Part shown: positions 9,213-18,478 of the stretch, in pieces
How positions within the stretch are numbered: position 1 is the stretch's first letter
Layout of the letters: the number at the start of each line of letters is the position of its first letter
NCBI GenBank assembly: GCA_012295225.1
Contig: WMKK01000013.1
Location: 234,167 to 298,166 of the forward strand
DNA length: 64,000 nt
Origin: Ostreococcus mediterraneus
Lineage: Eukaryota; Chlorophyta; Mamiellophyceae; Mamiellales; Bathycoccaceae
Direction: 5' to 3'
Position numbers and translations under genes: made by a program
Notes under the pieces: generated by a model
The model's input: the letters and a program-made list of their open reading frames with translations, nothing else
Told to the model about the DNA's origin: nothing
Databases searched by the model: none

Positions 9213-10868
9213 CTATTGGCGCTGCCAAATGCTAATTTTACCGGACGAATATCCAATGGCTAAGTGTGAGCCCTCATGTGACCATACAGAGACAGTTGCA
9301 ACATCAATAGATTCTTCACTATTGGTTTCGAAGTCATCTGTGAATTGCGTCGCCTGAACCGGCGCACCTGGGGTACTCGGCAAAAGATAAATTGCCGTAC
9401 GATTACCTCGAGATGCCGATACGAGCGGCAGCTCCAGCATTTGACCTGGCGCGAAACAAATCACCCCACCCTCATCTTGAGGTTTCGATGCAATTCGGCA
9501 AGTTGTGAAGAGGCGTAGTTCTTTGAATGGCGTTCCTTCAGCGCGAAATATGCGAATTTCACCATTTGCATAGAATGCCAATAACGTTGGGCCACCCATG
9601 GATTCAGGATACGCGCAGTATCGCATACGCATAAGTTCACACGGTTCTTTCGGACCGTTCATTGCGCCTAACGCTCTTAATTTGTATCCCATTCTGATTT
9701 CACCAATGTGTGGACGAGGAACGATATGTTTTGCTGTCGCAAACATACTTTTGAACTTCGAACGCAATTTAGAGGTTGAAGATGTCTCCTCTTCACCAGT
9801 CATAGTCGTACTCATACCGCGTTGAGTACCGACTGCGTCCATTCTTTCCGATTGGCTCGCTGAGCGCTCGGCAATGACGCGTTGCAGTGGATTTTCAACC
9901 GCAGCTTCTCTCTCTGGGTTCAGTGATAATATCTTCTTCATTCGAGGCTCACAACTCGCTATATTTATCCGACCTTCATCATCCCCTACGAATAAAATCG
10001 TCCCGCTTGTGGTAAAGTCAAAGCAACTCGGGATATTTTTCGTTGCGAGCCGATCTATGACCATCCCAAGAGAGGCGTCAATGATGACCACTTGACGCGA
10101 TTTCAAGCCCACAAAAGCCAAGTCTACGTGCACAGGATGAAACATTACCGTCGTCACTTCATTTACGACATCCACTTCGCTGTCCATCTCAATTGACATT
10201 GTTGACTTGGATGTGTGACTTACGTTCCAGATTTTCACTTGACCCGTTACGCTTCCACTGATGAGTCGACTCCCGTTCAAATTCCAATCCACTCTCGTGA
10301 CTCGCCCGAAGTGCGCTTTATCTACATATGCACTTGCCGCTTCCATGTCACTAGACGCGCTTCGAGTTACCATGATCCCTCCAGAAATATCCCCGACGGC
10401 TAAGTTCCGCGCGCCTACTTTCGAGTATCGCATCGCGCTCGGTGCGCCCCTTCCGACAATCTTCTCCACCTCTGTATACGACGAAACTACGTCATCACCA
10501 TCATCATCCGTTCCTCCACTCGTCACCGACGTTCGAGCGCGAACCCACTCACCATCCATCGCATCAGGCGGTTCCGCTCTCTCGCCGCGCACTCGAAGCG
10601 CATCCAACGTCGCGCGCATCGCAGCGTACGGCGACAACCCATCTTCATCGACATCCATCGCCGCACGGAACTGACTCGGAGAAAGTACATCTCCCAATGT
10701 ACCCACGCTCGTTTCTTCCGCGATCGTCGCCATCTTCTCCGTCGACGCCGGCGTTAGTTCTTCGCCAGTGTCAGATTCCGAAAAAGTTCCACTCGCACCA
10801 CTCGCCACGAGAACCGTCGCGCGCGCGCGCGCGGGCGGTAAGTCCTCGATGGACTGTTCAGGATCCAT
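9213..10868 (-). CDS. WD40-repeat protein
   Basis: This is a 551-residue single-exon gene. The first ~160 residues are acidic and Ser/Thr-rich. WD-type blades follow, clearest at GRVTRVDWNLNGSRLISGS..VKIWN (about residues 187-215) and at the C-terminal VWSHEGSHLAIGYSSGKISIW. Intermediate blades have weak WD dipeptides. It is probably a scaffold. I cannot assign it to a named complex. It shares a 176-bp divergent promoter with the STN-type kinase. Confidence 0.8.
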   Translation of the reverse strand: MDPEQSIEDLPPARARATVLVASGASGTFSESDTGEELTPASTEKMATIAEETSVGTLGDVLSPSQFRAAMDVDEDGLSPYAAMRATLDALRVRGERAEPPDAMDGEWVRARTSVTSGGTDDDGDDVVSSYTEVEKIVGRGAPSAMRYSKVGARNLAVGDISGGIMVTRSASSDMEAASAYVDKAHFGRVTRVDWNLNGSRLISGSVTGQVKIWNVSHTSKSTMSIEMDSEVDVVNEVTTVMFHPVHVDLAFVGLKSRQVVIIDASLGMVIDRLATKNIPSCFDFTTSGTILFVGDDEGRINIASCEPRMKKILSLNPEREAAVENPLQRVIAERSASQSERMDAVGTQRGMSTTMTGEEETSSTSKLRSKFKSMFATAKHIVPRPHIGEIRMGYKLRALGAMNGPKEPCELMRMRYCAYPESMGGPTLLAFYANGEIRIFRAEGTPFKELRLFTTCRIASKPQDEGGVICFAPGQMLELPLVSASRGNRTAIYLLPSTPGAPVQATQFTDDFETNSEESIDVATVSVWSHEGSHLAIGYSSGKISIWQRQ

Positions 10869-11044
10869 CGAGTGTTGCGTGTCGTTCGCGCGCGTCGTTC
10901 GCGCGTATGGTTTCTGACGAGACGCCCGACCCCGTCGCGTGACGCTGCACGCTGCGGAGTAACGACACCGCGACAGTCGACGACGCGTCCGTCATCCTCG
11001 ACGACGCCGCGCACGAGCGCGCGCACGACTAACGACCGCGTGGG

Positions 11045-12094
11045 ATGATTTCTGTCGTCTCGGCGCCGTCGTCCACGACCGCGGGGTCGCTGGCGCGGCG
11101 AGCACCGGCGTGCGCGCCAACGCGACGTCATCACAGTCAGCATCGGCGGCATCTTATTCCGCGTCGGACGACGCGAATCGCGGCTGGTGGGGAATTCACG
11201 AGCGACGATGGTGAGAAAGTCAAGTATGAAATCGCGCTCGCGGACGTGTCGCGCGGTAAGAAGATTGGGAGCGGGTCGTTTGGGGATGTGTTTGAAGGCA
11301 GAGCGAACGGCGCTTCCGCGGTCTTAAAAGAACGTAAGAATACAGCCGCTGGTAGTCGATTTTTTCGCGCTGAAGCCGAAGTGAACCGACGATTGAAGGG
11401 GTGTAATTCCGTCGCATCGTTTGTGGGCGTCGCTGGTGCGAATGCGTTCTTGGTGTGGAAGGATGAGGGCCGGTTGACGCTCGAGGACGCGTTGGGACGG
11501 TCGTTTGCGAGCTCGATGGGGTGCTTGAGCGACGAACAGGCTGCGAGAAAGGTTGCCAAAGGAGTGTTGCAGTGCGTAAAAGGTTTACACGGACGCGGCG
11601 TCATTCATCGTGACGTCAAGCCGAATAATCTGTTAATCACGAAGGGTGGCGTCTTGAAGCTTATCGACTTGGGTGGCGCCGCCGACTTGCGCACAGGGAC
11701 AAATTTCGACGAAGCTGAGACGGTTTTTGATCCCGTTTACGGGCCACCGGAACGTTATATTACCGGTAAATTCGGTGGCTTATTCGGTGGTCTCGCGTGG
11801 GGTAAAAGCAAGCCGGATTTGTTTGACGCGTTCTCGTGCGGTATGGTGATAATGCAAGTCTCGTGTCCATCTATGCGTAAAAAGAATGGTATGGCGGGCG
11901 TGCGACGTGAGTTAAAAATATGGGCGTATGATTTGCCGATGTGGCGTGCGAGCCTTCCGGATCGACGCCAAGGCGATTTCGCTATTTTAGACGCCAATAA
12001 CGAGGCTGGATGGAAATTGGTGTGTGGACTGTGCGCACAAAAAGACAAACGCATGAGCGTTAGTCAAGCACTTGGGTCTCCGTTCTGTAGATAA
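11045..12094 (+). CDS. Plastid STN7/STN8 (Stt7)-type Ser/Thr kinase
   Basis: The 349-residue product has an Arg/Ser-rich transit peptide (about 1-48) and a full kinase domain. Seen are the glycine loop GSGSFGDVFEG, the ATP-binding Lys in AVLKE, catalytic HRDVKPNN and the metal motif DLG in place of DFG. The segments DLGGAADLRTG and FDPVYGPPERYI are typical of the thylakoid kinases that phosphorylate light-harvesting or photosystem II proteins. The family's DLG is normal, so I expect activity. I see no transmembrane helix or N-terminal Cys pair before the kinase domain, unlike Stt7/STN7, so STN8-like or a separate stromal branch is likelier. Confidence 0.85.
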   Translation: MISVVSAPSSTTAGSLARRAPACAPTRRHHSQHRRHLIPRRTTRIAAGGEFTSDDGEKVKYEIALADVSRGKKIGSGSFGDVFEGRANGASAVLKERKNTAAGSRFFRAEAEVNRRLKGCNSVASFVGVAGANAFLVWKDEGRLTLEDALGRSFASSMGCLSDEQAARKVAKGVLQCVKGLHGRGVIHRDVKPNNLLITKGGVLKLIDLGGAADLRTGTNFDEAETVFDPVYGPPERYITGKFGGLFGGLAWGKSKPDLFDAFSCGMVIMQVSCPSMRKKNGMAGVRRELKIWAYDLPMWRASLPDRRQGDFAILDANNEAGWKLVCGLCAQKDKRMSVSQALGSPFCR

Positions 12095-12166
12095 AAATCC
12101 GTGTTCTATTTATTACTATTTCTATCGCTCTATAATGTCTATCATCGTCAACGCACACACTATTTG

Positions 12167-12958
12167 CTACGCGCTCCTGGGCTCTCCGCAGTGCTTGTGG
12201 CACGTCGCCGAGCCAGAAACGGGAACGCCGCGCTCAGCCAAGCGGTCGAGCACGAGCGCGCCCACTGGATTCTTACTCCTCCCTCGTACCAGCGCATCGG
12301 CGAGTTGAGCATGTAAGCACTTAATTTTCTTCCAAGTCTTCGTCTGTGGTAAACTTTCCAACGATACACCTATGAGCCCGGACTTGTTCACGATGAAGTC
12401 TGTTTTCGCATCCATCCTGACAGCCGCCGCCACGACGTCGCCAACCAAAAAGTTTCGCAACCTAGGCGTATCCTCGTGCACTCGCTCGAGCGCTCGCTCA
12501 ATATCACCACCCGCTATCTCACTCGCGATGGCGTGTATCCCACCCTCACGTTCGAGCGCATCCACGGCGCGCGCCAACGCCGGGCAGGACAACCAACACG
12601 TCGCGTGCATCGCGCGCAACGCCACGCCGGCGTCTCCATCCGCCGCCGACGTTCCATCTTCCCTCAGCGGTGCATACAAATACGCCTGCGCGTGTCCGTG
12701 CACGCACCGCTTACCCGCCCCGATGACTTGCGCGCACGGGTGCCCCAGCTGCGCGGGAGCCGTGTGCGTGACATCGCGCCCATCGAGCGACGCCACCGCG
12801 TCGGCGTCGTCGAACAGCGTCTCCGCGATCGCGCGATTGACGCCAGAGGCGAGAGATGGAAACGCGCGCGGAACGTACGCGCGCGCGACTTTTGACATCG
12901 CCGCCGCCGACGCCGACCGACGGTCGCCACAGTGTGACGCATCTGCGAGTGTCATCAT
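12167..12958 (-). CDS. DUF501 family protein
   Basis: A 263-residue protein with the DUF501 pattern: HAQAYLYAPL, then ATCWLSCPALARAVDALE, then KCLHAQLADALVRG and NPVGALV near the end. The family is found in actinobacteria and plants and has no settled function. The longer open frame begins with GTG, so I take the ATG at 12958. An internal ATG at 12898 (MSKVARAYVPR) is an equally fair start. It is convergent with the kinase gene (72 bp), and its ATG overlaps that of the divergent plus-strand gene. Confidence 0.8.
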   Translation of the reverse strand: MMTLADASHCGDRRSASAAAMSKVARAYVPRAFPSLASGVNRAIAETLFDDADAVASLDGRDVTHTAPAQLGHPCAQVIGAGKRCVHGHAQAYLYAPLREDGTSAADGDAGVALRAMHATCWLSCPALARAVDALEREGGIHAIASEIAGGDIERALERVHEDTPRLRNFLVGDVVAAAVRMDAKTDFIVNKSGLIGVSLESLPQTKTWKKIKCLHAQLADALVRGRSKNPVGALVLDRLAERGVPVSGSATCHKHCGEPRSA

Positions 12959-13469
12959 GATGACAAAGACAATCACGACGTTCACGACGACGACGCCGCA
13001 GGCGCCGCGAGTGCACGCACCGACGCGCCGCACGCACGCTTCGCGCGCCGCGCGTGTCGTCACGCGCGTCGTCGACACCCAGGTCGCCTACGCGGTGGCG
13101 CAACAAAACGTGGGCTTTGCGCTGTGCGTCGCGCTCGATGCGCTGTCGTCGCAAGAAAGCATCCCGAGCGGTACGCCCGGGAGGCCAAACTTGGCGTTCG
13201 TGCTCCCGGCATGCGGCGCCCTCGTGGGTTCGTTCGCGTTGATTCAAAGCGACGGCGATGCGACGACGCCGGCGGGGTTGGCGCTCGGGACGTTGACGTG
13301 CTTGGCGTTGCTCAAGCAGTACGTCGATAGGTTTGACCAGACGCCGCGTAACGAGAGAGAGTGGCCTGGGCCGAGGTTGATGCCGACGATCGGGATCTTG
13401 TTTTCGATCTTCGCGCTCTTGGCGAACGTCGAGGCGATTCCGAAGATTCTCAATCCTTTGGTCGTGTGA
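12957..13469 (+). CDS. Small membrane protein with a plastid-type leader
   Basis: I do not recognise this 170-residue product. It opens with a Thr/Arg-rich leader (residues 1-40) that looks like an organelle transit peptide. Three hydrophobic segments follow: LAFVLPACGALVGSFALI, LALGTLTCLALL and PTIGILFSIFALLANV. A polar loop with RNEREWPGP separates the last two. The ATG at 12957 overlaps the ATG of the DUF501 gene on the other strand. No other in-frame Met comes before the hydrophobic part. Confidence 0.65.
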   Translation: MMTKTITTFTTTTPQAPRVHAPTRRTHASRAARVVTRVVDTQVAYAVAQQNVGFALCVALDALSSQESIPSGTPGRPNLAFVLPACGALVGSFALIQSDGDATTPAGLALGTLTCLALLKQYVDRFDQTPRNEREWPGPRLMPTIGILFSIFALLANVEAIPKILNPLVV

Positions 13470-13613
13470 GCGCGCAACGCGGCGGGTGTGGATAACTTGA
13501 GAAAAGATTACATTAGACAACATTTAATAATTTAGAACATTTGATGATGCGCACGCGAGCGTGTGATGCGATGCCATGACATTAAAGTTTGAGATTACAT
13601 GCGCCGGTGTTTA

Positions 13614-14358
13614 CTACTCATCGCCTAACAGTTCTAACACGCCCTCTTGAATTAACGGCTGGGCTTCCTCTCGCCACAACAAGTGCACGGTGTTTCTTCG
13701 CAAGTCAACCGTACCGTCGCGAGTGAACAACTCACCGTAATCTTCTAAGCACTTGACTTGAATCTTGTAGTGCTGGGGAGGGACTAAATCTAAGGTTAAG
13801 TTCAAATCCACTTCTCGCATGTAGTCATTCAACACGGCGGAATACTTTGTGAAGAAGTGACGTTCGCTATGGGACAAGTTGTGCGACACGTCTTCGGGCA
13901 AACCGGCGCCAATCTTCCAACGCAAATCTTTCACACGGTTCATGCGCTCGTTCAAATATACTAATAATGCGCGCTTGTTTCTCAATATCGCCTGTGTTTG
14001 TCGTCGTCGACGTTTCGAGTGTGGTTAGTCGCGTTGTTTGTTCGCGCTTTGCTTTTTGAAAACACGTTTTTGAAAGAACACGCTCTTCAACGCATCGACA
14101 CGCGCGTCGACGTACCTGGTTATGCGCCAGAAGGGATACCTTGAACGCATCCGCGTACTCTGCATCGGCTTCTTCGCCTTGACTCTCGCGCTCATGCTTC
14201 GCTTGGATCAAGTTTTCTATCGCTCGCACGTGGTCTTGACACTGCTCGGTGATCGTGCGCACCAAGTCTTGGTTGTAAGACGGTAACGCCCCGGCTTCGC
14301 TTTCGGCGATCTCACGCACGAGTTCAGACGCTTTCTTACCAAACGAAGTGCTCGTCAT
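13614..14358 (-). CDS. PSF1: GINS complex subunit PSF1
   Basis: Two exons, 14358-14116 and 13991-13614, encode 206 residues (human PSF1 has 196). The intron (14115-13992) has donor GTACGT, branch point GACTAAC and acceptor AACACAG at phase 0. Joining them gives the conserved LLAHNQ-AILRNKRALLVYLNERM core, then KDLRW, and the C-terminal B domain with QVKCLEDYGEL and LIQEGVLE. PSF1 belongs to the GINS tetramer of the CMG replicative helicase. Confidence 0.95.
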
Positions 14359-14527
14359 GTCGAGTTCGATGCCGAACCGACGCGATGTGACGTACAAAGT
14401 CACGGCGAGTCGCGTTGGCGTTGAAGCGTTGAGGAGACGCACAACCTTATGAAACTATGGGAAACTTCTTACATACAGGTTCAAACTATGCTCATATCTA
14501 ACGTAAGGATGCTAACGTGAAGATGCG

Positions 14528-15657
14528 TTAAAGTAGCGTCTTCTTCTCCTCGGCGCTGCGACGTTCTTCTAAGATCTCCTCCTCCTTGGCTTTGATTTTG
14601 GCGATGTTGTATCCAGTGAAACCAACCAACGCGATGCCGTAACCGACAATTTGAATCGGTTGAACGACGTCGTGGTAGAAAATGACACCGAAAATAATGA
14701 TAATAATCGAGCGCACTTGCGCCAGCACTTTCAGGGTTAACGAACCGATGAACTTGATGACGCCCAAGGAGCAAAAGTTTACGACAAAGCCGAGGAAACC
14801 GGCGGCAAGAAACAACTCTGGGTGTTCAGCCATCATTCCCCAAGCGTTCTTCTCCGCCATGTCTTTGAATTCAAACAACGCCGCCGCGGTGAGAAGGAAA
14901 ATAAGCGATGCAGGGGAGATGAAAAACATCCCCTCCCACATGCTGAACTTTTTGTTTGCCAATAAAAATTGCATCGCCGCATTCTTGAACGCCTCAGTGA
15001 GCTCGGCGCCCAAAATCAGCGCGAAACCAATCCAGGTGAACTGCATTTCACCCAAAGACGCGACAAGAGTCCCGCCAATAATCACTGCAACAGCAACGGC
15101 CACCTTGGTGTGCCACTTGTCTAAACCGGCAAAGTAAAGAATAGTAAACAACACTGCCGGCGATAAGGCTTTCATCATTTGCAAAAACGAAAGCGTCAAG
15201 TGAAAGTACGCCATATTCCTAAACGTGCGTCAATACAAAACGACCGCGTTAGTATACACAATCACACAAGAAACACATTCACACACGAGGTATCACATCG
15301 CGCGCCACGCGCTCCACGCTCGCGAGTTACGCACCCTAACATCAACGTCGTGCCTTGAAAGAATCCGATCGGCAACACATTCTGCGCCCAAAACTTAAAC
15401 GTAATATCCTTATGGTTGGCCATATCCACGCGCTTCGTATACACCATGAATATGCTCGTCAACCATCCGCACACGACGCCTAAAGAGCTCAACACGATTG
15501 GGTACTTAAACGCAGTCACGCTCAACATGTACTTGTTCAACATGATGATGGCGGTCGCGGCGGTGATGTACGCCGCTCCGTACGCCATCGCAGTGAAGAA
15601 CAGCGACATGGAGAGTTCATGCGCAGTTTTCGTTTCATCTGCATTCGGTGTAGCCAT
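14528..15657 (-). CDS. TPT/DMT-family sugar-phosphate or nucleotide-sugar transporter
   Basis: Exons 15657-15335 and 15218-14528 encode 337 residues. The intron (15334-15219) has donor GTGCGT and acceptor CGTTTAG, and splits a Gly codon. About ten membrane helices are visible. The segments NKYMLSVTAFKYPIVLSS and LTLKVLAQVRSIIIIIFGV place it in the triose-phosphate/nucleotide-sugar transporter group. The Lys-Val pair near the ninth helix is typical. No clear transit peptide precedes helix 1, so a Golgi or ER location is likelier than the plastid envelope. The C-terminus is charged (KAKEEEILEERR). The substrate cannot be told from sequence. Confidence 0.88.
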
Positions 15658-15971
15658 GGTGACCTTCGCCGCGAGGGGAGAATAGTGACGATGGGGTCTC
15701 ATCTTGCCCGCTCTTTGGGTGTTAGACTGTCGGCGTCGAAGATTGGCCATCGCCGGGATGCGTTTCAATGCCGCGTCTCGCGCGTGCGGGTGCGCGAGAC
15801 GGGCCGAATGGCCATCATCATCATAAAACGATATGATATGAATACTGCATGATATACACGTGCCGCGCACGCGGCATGGCTAGAATGGTCTAGAGAAACA
15901 AATTGCTATTATGTCTAAATTTGGCGCAACGCGTCGCGAAACGACGCAATTTTATACACCTTGGTAGCACA
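15658..15971. other. Intergenic space upstream of the transporter
   Basis: These 314 bp hold the promoter of the minus-strand transporter and the 3' end of the SPEF1 gene. An AT-rich patch lies at 15827-15858. I see no gene or recognisable element. Confidence 0.4.
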
Positions 15972-16625
15972 TCACGGTTCGTTCGCACGTTCGAGCTGAT
16001 ATTCTAACGATTGAATCTTTGCATCTTTCAATCGCACGAGCTGCTCGAGTTTCATAACCTTGGTGGCGAGTATTTCATTCGTCTCTTCGAGTTCTTCGAC
16101 GCGCGCGTCCCGTCGCGCGAGAAGCTCTGGATACTTTGTCGCGGGAACGCTCGCGAAATTTTCCGTACTCGGCATCACGCTCGACACCTGTTCTTCGGGC
16201 ACTCGTCGTTGCTGCTGCTGGCGCTCTTCTTCATCACCATCCACATCAATACCACCGTCCCGCGTACCGACGCGTCCGCCCGCCGTGGCGGTCAACCCCC
16301 GTCTCAACCGTCCCAAAAAGTTCTCAATTGCCCCAGGCACACCCACGCTGATCGCCTCCATCTCCTCCCTACCGAGTGGCACTTTCAACTTTCTCAACAC
16401 TTTGTGCTCGAGCGCGGTCCAATTCCCCATCTTGCGCGCTAAATTACTCGCCGCGTTGTAGTTGTGCAACTCCACGCACTGTCCAAATGGTTTGACTTGG
16501 GCGATAATCTCAGCCACGAGCACGCCGTCGGCGAAATCGCGCGCGATCGAGCGTTTGGGTCTCGACAACGTAAACGTATCGACCCACTTGAACGTGTCCA
16601 TGGCGTCTCGTTCGGCGGCATTCAT
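15972..16625 (-). CDS. SPEF1: SPEF1/CLAMP-type calponin-homology microtubule protein
   Basis: The product has 217 residues from the ATG at 16625. A CH_2 calponin-homology domain spans about residues 10-105, with the diagnostic WVDTFTLSRPKRSIARDFADGVL run split across its first helices, ELHNYNAASN and KVLRKLKVPL. A Gln/acidic linker and a C-terminal coiled coil (from about 170) follow, as in animal and algal SPEF1. Family members bind and bundle microtubules, notably in the central pair of motile flagella. A longer open frame exists, but its start codon is GTG. The divergent COMM-domain gene starts only 83 bp away. Confidence 0.9.
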   Translation of the reverse strand: MNAAERDAMDTFKWVDTFTLSRPKRSIARDFADGVLVAEIIAQVKPFGQCVELHNYNAASNLARKMGNWTALEHKVLRKLKVPLGREEMEAISVGVPGAIENFLGRLRRGLTATAGGRVGTRDGGIDVDGDEEERQQQQRRVPEEQVSSVMPSTENFASVPATKYPELLARRDARVEELEETNEILATKVMKLEQLVRLKDAKIQSLEYQLERANEP

Positions 16626-16708
16626 CGCGGCGACACACACGAACGCGAGCGAGGCGCACAGTGACGCGCTCCCCAGTCGTTGGCGCACTTTTAAAAGCAC
16701 GCGTCGAC

Positions 16709-17377
16709 ATGGACCCCGTGGTGTTCACCGCGGACGTCTCCAAGGACGTGAAATCGCTCGTGGGTAAAGACGACGCCGCGATTCGCGAGTTGGCGGCGCG
16801 AGCGATTCGCGTCGCGCTCGAGGGTGAGGGTGAGCTCGCGACGAGCGCGGGACAAGATGTTTCAAACGAAGTCGCTTCGAGTCGCGGGCTATCGACGACG
16901 GATGACGAACGTCGAGGCGTGCGCGCGTTAGCATGGGTGTTTATGGAATCTCTTCGCGCGTGTTTGACGCGGGAGACGTTTGAGAAGAAGTGCGCGGGGT
17001 TTGGGTTTGCGAGCGACGCGAGCGCGGCGTTGGGCGAGACGTACGCCAGCGCGGCGTTTAAAGATGCGTTTACGCGCGCAATGTCGAACGCGAGCGCGAC
17101 GAATCGAGGGATGCGATACGATGGATTGAATTGGCGTTTGGATGTGCGCGTGGCATCGAGAGCTCTTCATGTGGAGGCGGATCCAAAGTATTTGCTCAAG
17201 TTGGGACGTCGTCAAGTCGACGGTCTCGGCGGCGTCGGCGAAATAGCGTCTACGTTTGTTGAGACGGATTATCAAACATTAAATGCGATGCGTGAAGAGT
17301 GTGAGAAGGCATTGTCGGCATGTTCTAGCGCACATGCGAGTAGATTAGCGCGTTACGTTCGTCGACCAAAGACGTAA
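16709..17377 (+). CDS. COMM domain-containing protein
   Basis: A 222-residue protein. An all-helical N-terminal half is followed by a C-terminal COMM domain (about residues 148-215) with the signature YDGLNWRLDVRVASR and the leucine-rich DPKYLLKL. COMMD proteins assemble with CCDC22/CCDC93 into the Commander complex for endosomal recycling. Which paralogue this is remains open. The frame opens earlier at a GTG (16661); the first ATG is 16709. The palindrome CTTTTAAAAG (16688-16697) lies in the 83-bp divergent promoter and might act as an AT box for the SPEF1 side. Confidence 0.85.
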   Translation: MDPVVFTADVSKDVKSLVGKDDAAIRELAARAIRVALEGEGELATSAGQDVSNEVASSRGLSTTDDERRGVRALAWVFMESLRACLTRETFEKKCAGFGFASDASAALGETYASAAFKDAFTRAMSNASATNRGMRYDGLNWRLDVRVASRALHVEADPKYLLKLGRRQVDGLGGVGEIASTFVETDYQTLNAMREECEKALSACSSAHASRLARYVRRPKT

Positions 17378-17413
17378 GTAACGTTGTTGTTACAGTACTG
17401 TACATGTTTCTTC

Positions 17414-18478
17414 CTAAGGAAAGTCCGAGAGCACGGTGTAGTGCAACGTCTTGACAATGATGTACGATACCGTGAAAGCGACGAAGTAGCGCGAGCAGAA
17501 GGTGTCGAAAATCTCCAAAACCTTCCTCGTCTGCGAGCTGACGGTGCCGTAAACGTTGAGTGGTACGGCGATGCCGCCGGCAATTTTTCTAAAGTTACTC
17601 AACCCACTCTCTGCGTCCCTATCTGCTCGCTCATCTTGCGCCTCACGAATCGCCTCAAGCTTCGCGGCGTACTTGTCGTTAATCTGTTGCGTTTTTTCTT
17701 CGCGCTTGCCTTTGCCTAGCGTCCAGTTGGACATGACTTTCTTCAGCTCAACCATTTGCTCATCCATCACTTTGTTGAGTTCTTGTTCGCGTTTCTCTCG
17801 TTGGTTCCCCGGACCAATCACCCCGAGAGCCTTCCCTGCCAATCGCGTGGCTAAACCAAGCGTAATATCATGATAGATGGCGATGATGGCGACGACTTTT
17901 GTGCTTCCAAGCAAGATAAAGTTCGCCCCCAACATAAATACAACGCCGGCGAGATACGTCTCGCTCGTCTCGTGCGCGGGAAGCACCCAACCAACACCCT
18001 TCTCGCGCACGAACGGGATCGCCGTCTCACGCACAAATGATTCCAACACACACAACTCCGTTCTCACGCGAATCAACACATCATTAATCAACGGTCGATA
18101 GTTTTCAATGTTTTCATCCCCGGCGAGCCCGATCGCCGCGCGTTGCCCGACACGAAACACCCCATCACTCGCCGGGCACACCGGACTAAACGCATAAAAC
18201 GGATCAATCAACGCCTGCGAGGCGTATGCCGCATCATCTGTCGACACCACGCTCAGCGTCGTCGCACCGAGTGCGAGTAATCCCATCCTTTGCGCTTCGC
18301 GTCCAGCGTCATCTTTATCGACCACGTCGTCGGTAGCCACGACGTCATGCACCGAATCCGCGTCGCGTCGCGCCGCGCGCAACACGTGCACGCCGCGCAC
18401 GCACTCGAATCGACGGTTCGCGCGCACCGTCGCGCGCGCGCCCGTCGTCGTCGTCGTCGTCAAGCGCGTCCCGAACAT
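17414..18478 (-). CDS. Plastid-targeted membrane protein, unknown function
   Basis: I do not recognise this 354-residue protein. Residues 1-45 form a Thr/Ala/Arg-rich transit peptide. A hydrophobic stretch around LLALGATTLSVVS follows, then a paired membrane segment (VFMLGANFILL and VVAIIAIYHDITLG), a long charged coiled coil with KREQELNKVMDEQ, and a final membrane segment YFVAFTVSYIIVKTLHY. The architecture suggests an envelope or thylakoid protein with a stromal coiled coil. Its stop lies 36 bp from the COMMD stop, and its ATG shares bases with the ATG of the ABCG gene. Confidence 0.75.
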   Translation of the reverse strand: MFGTRLTTTTTTGARATVRANRRFECVRGVHVLRAARRDADSVHDVVATDDVVDKDDAGREAQRMGLLALGATTLSVVSTDDAAYASQALIDPFYAFSPVCPASDGVFRVGQRAAIGLAGDENIENYRPLINDVLIRVRTELCVLESFVRETAIPFVREKGVGWVLPAHETSETYLAGVVFMLGANFILLGSTKVVAIIAIYHDITLGLATRLAGKALGVIGPGNQREKREQELNKVMDEQMVELKKVMSNWTLGKGKREEKTQQINDKYAAKLEAIREAQDERADRDAESGLSNFRKIAGGIAVPLNVYGTVSSQTRKVLEIFDTFCSRYFVAFTVSYIIVKTLHYTVLSDFP

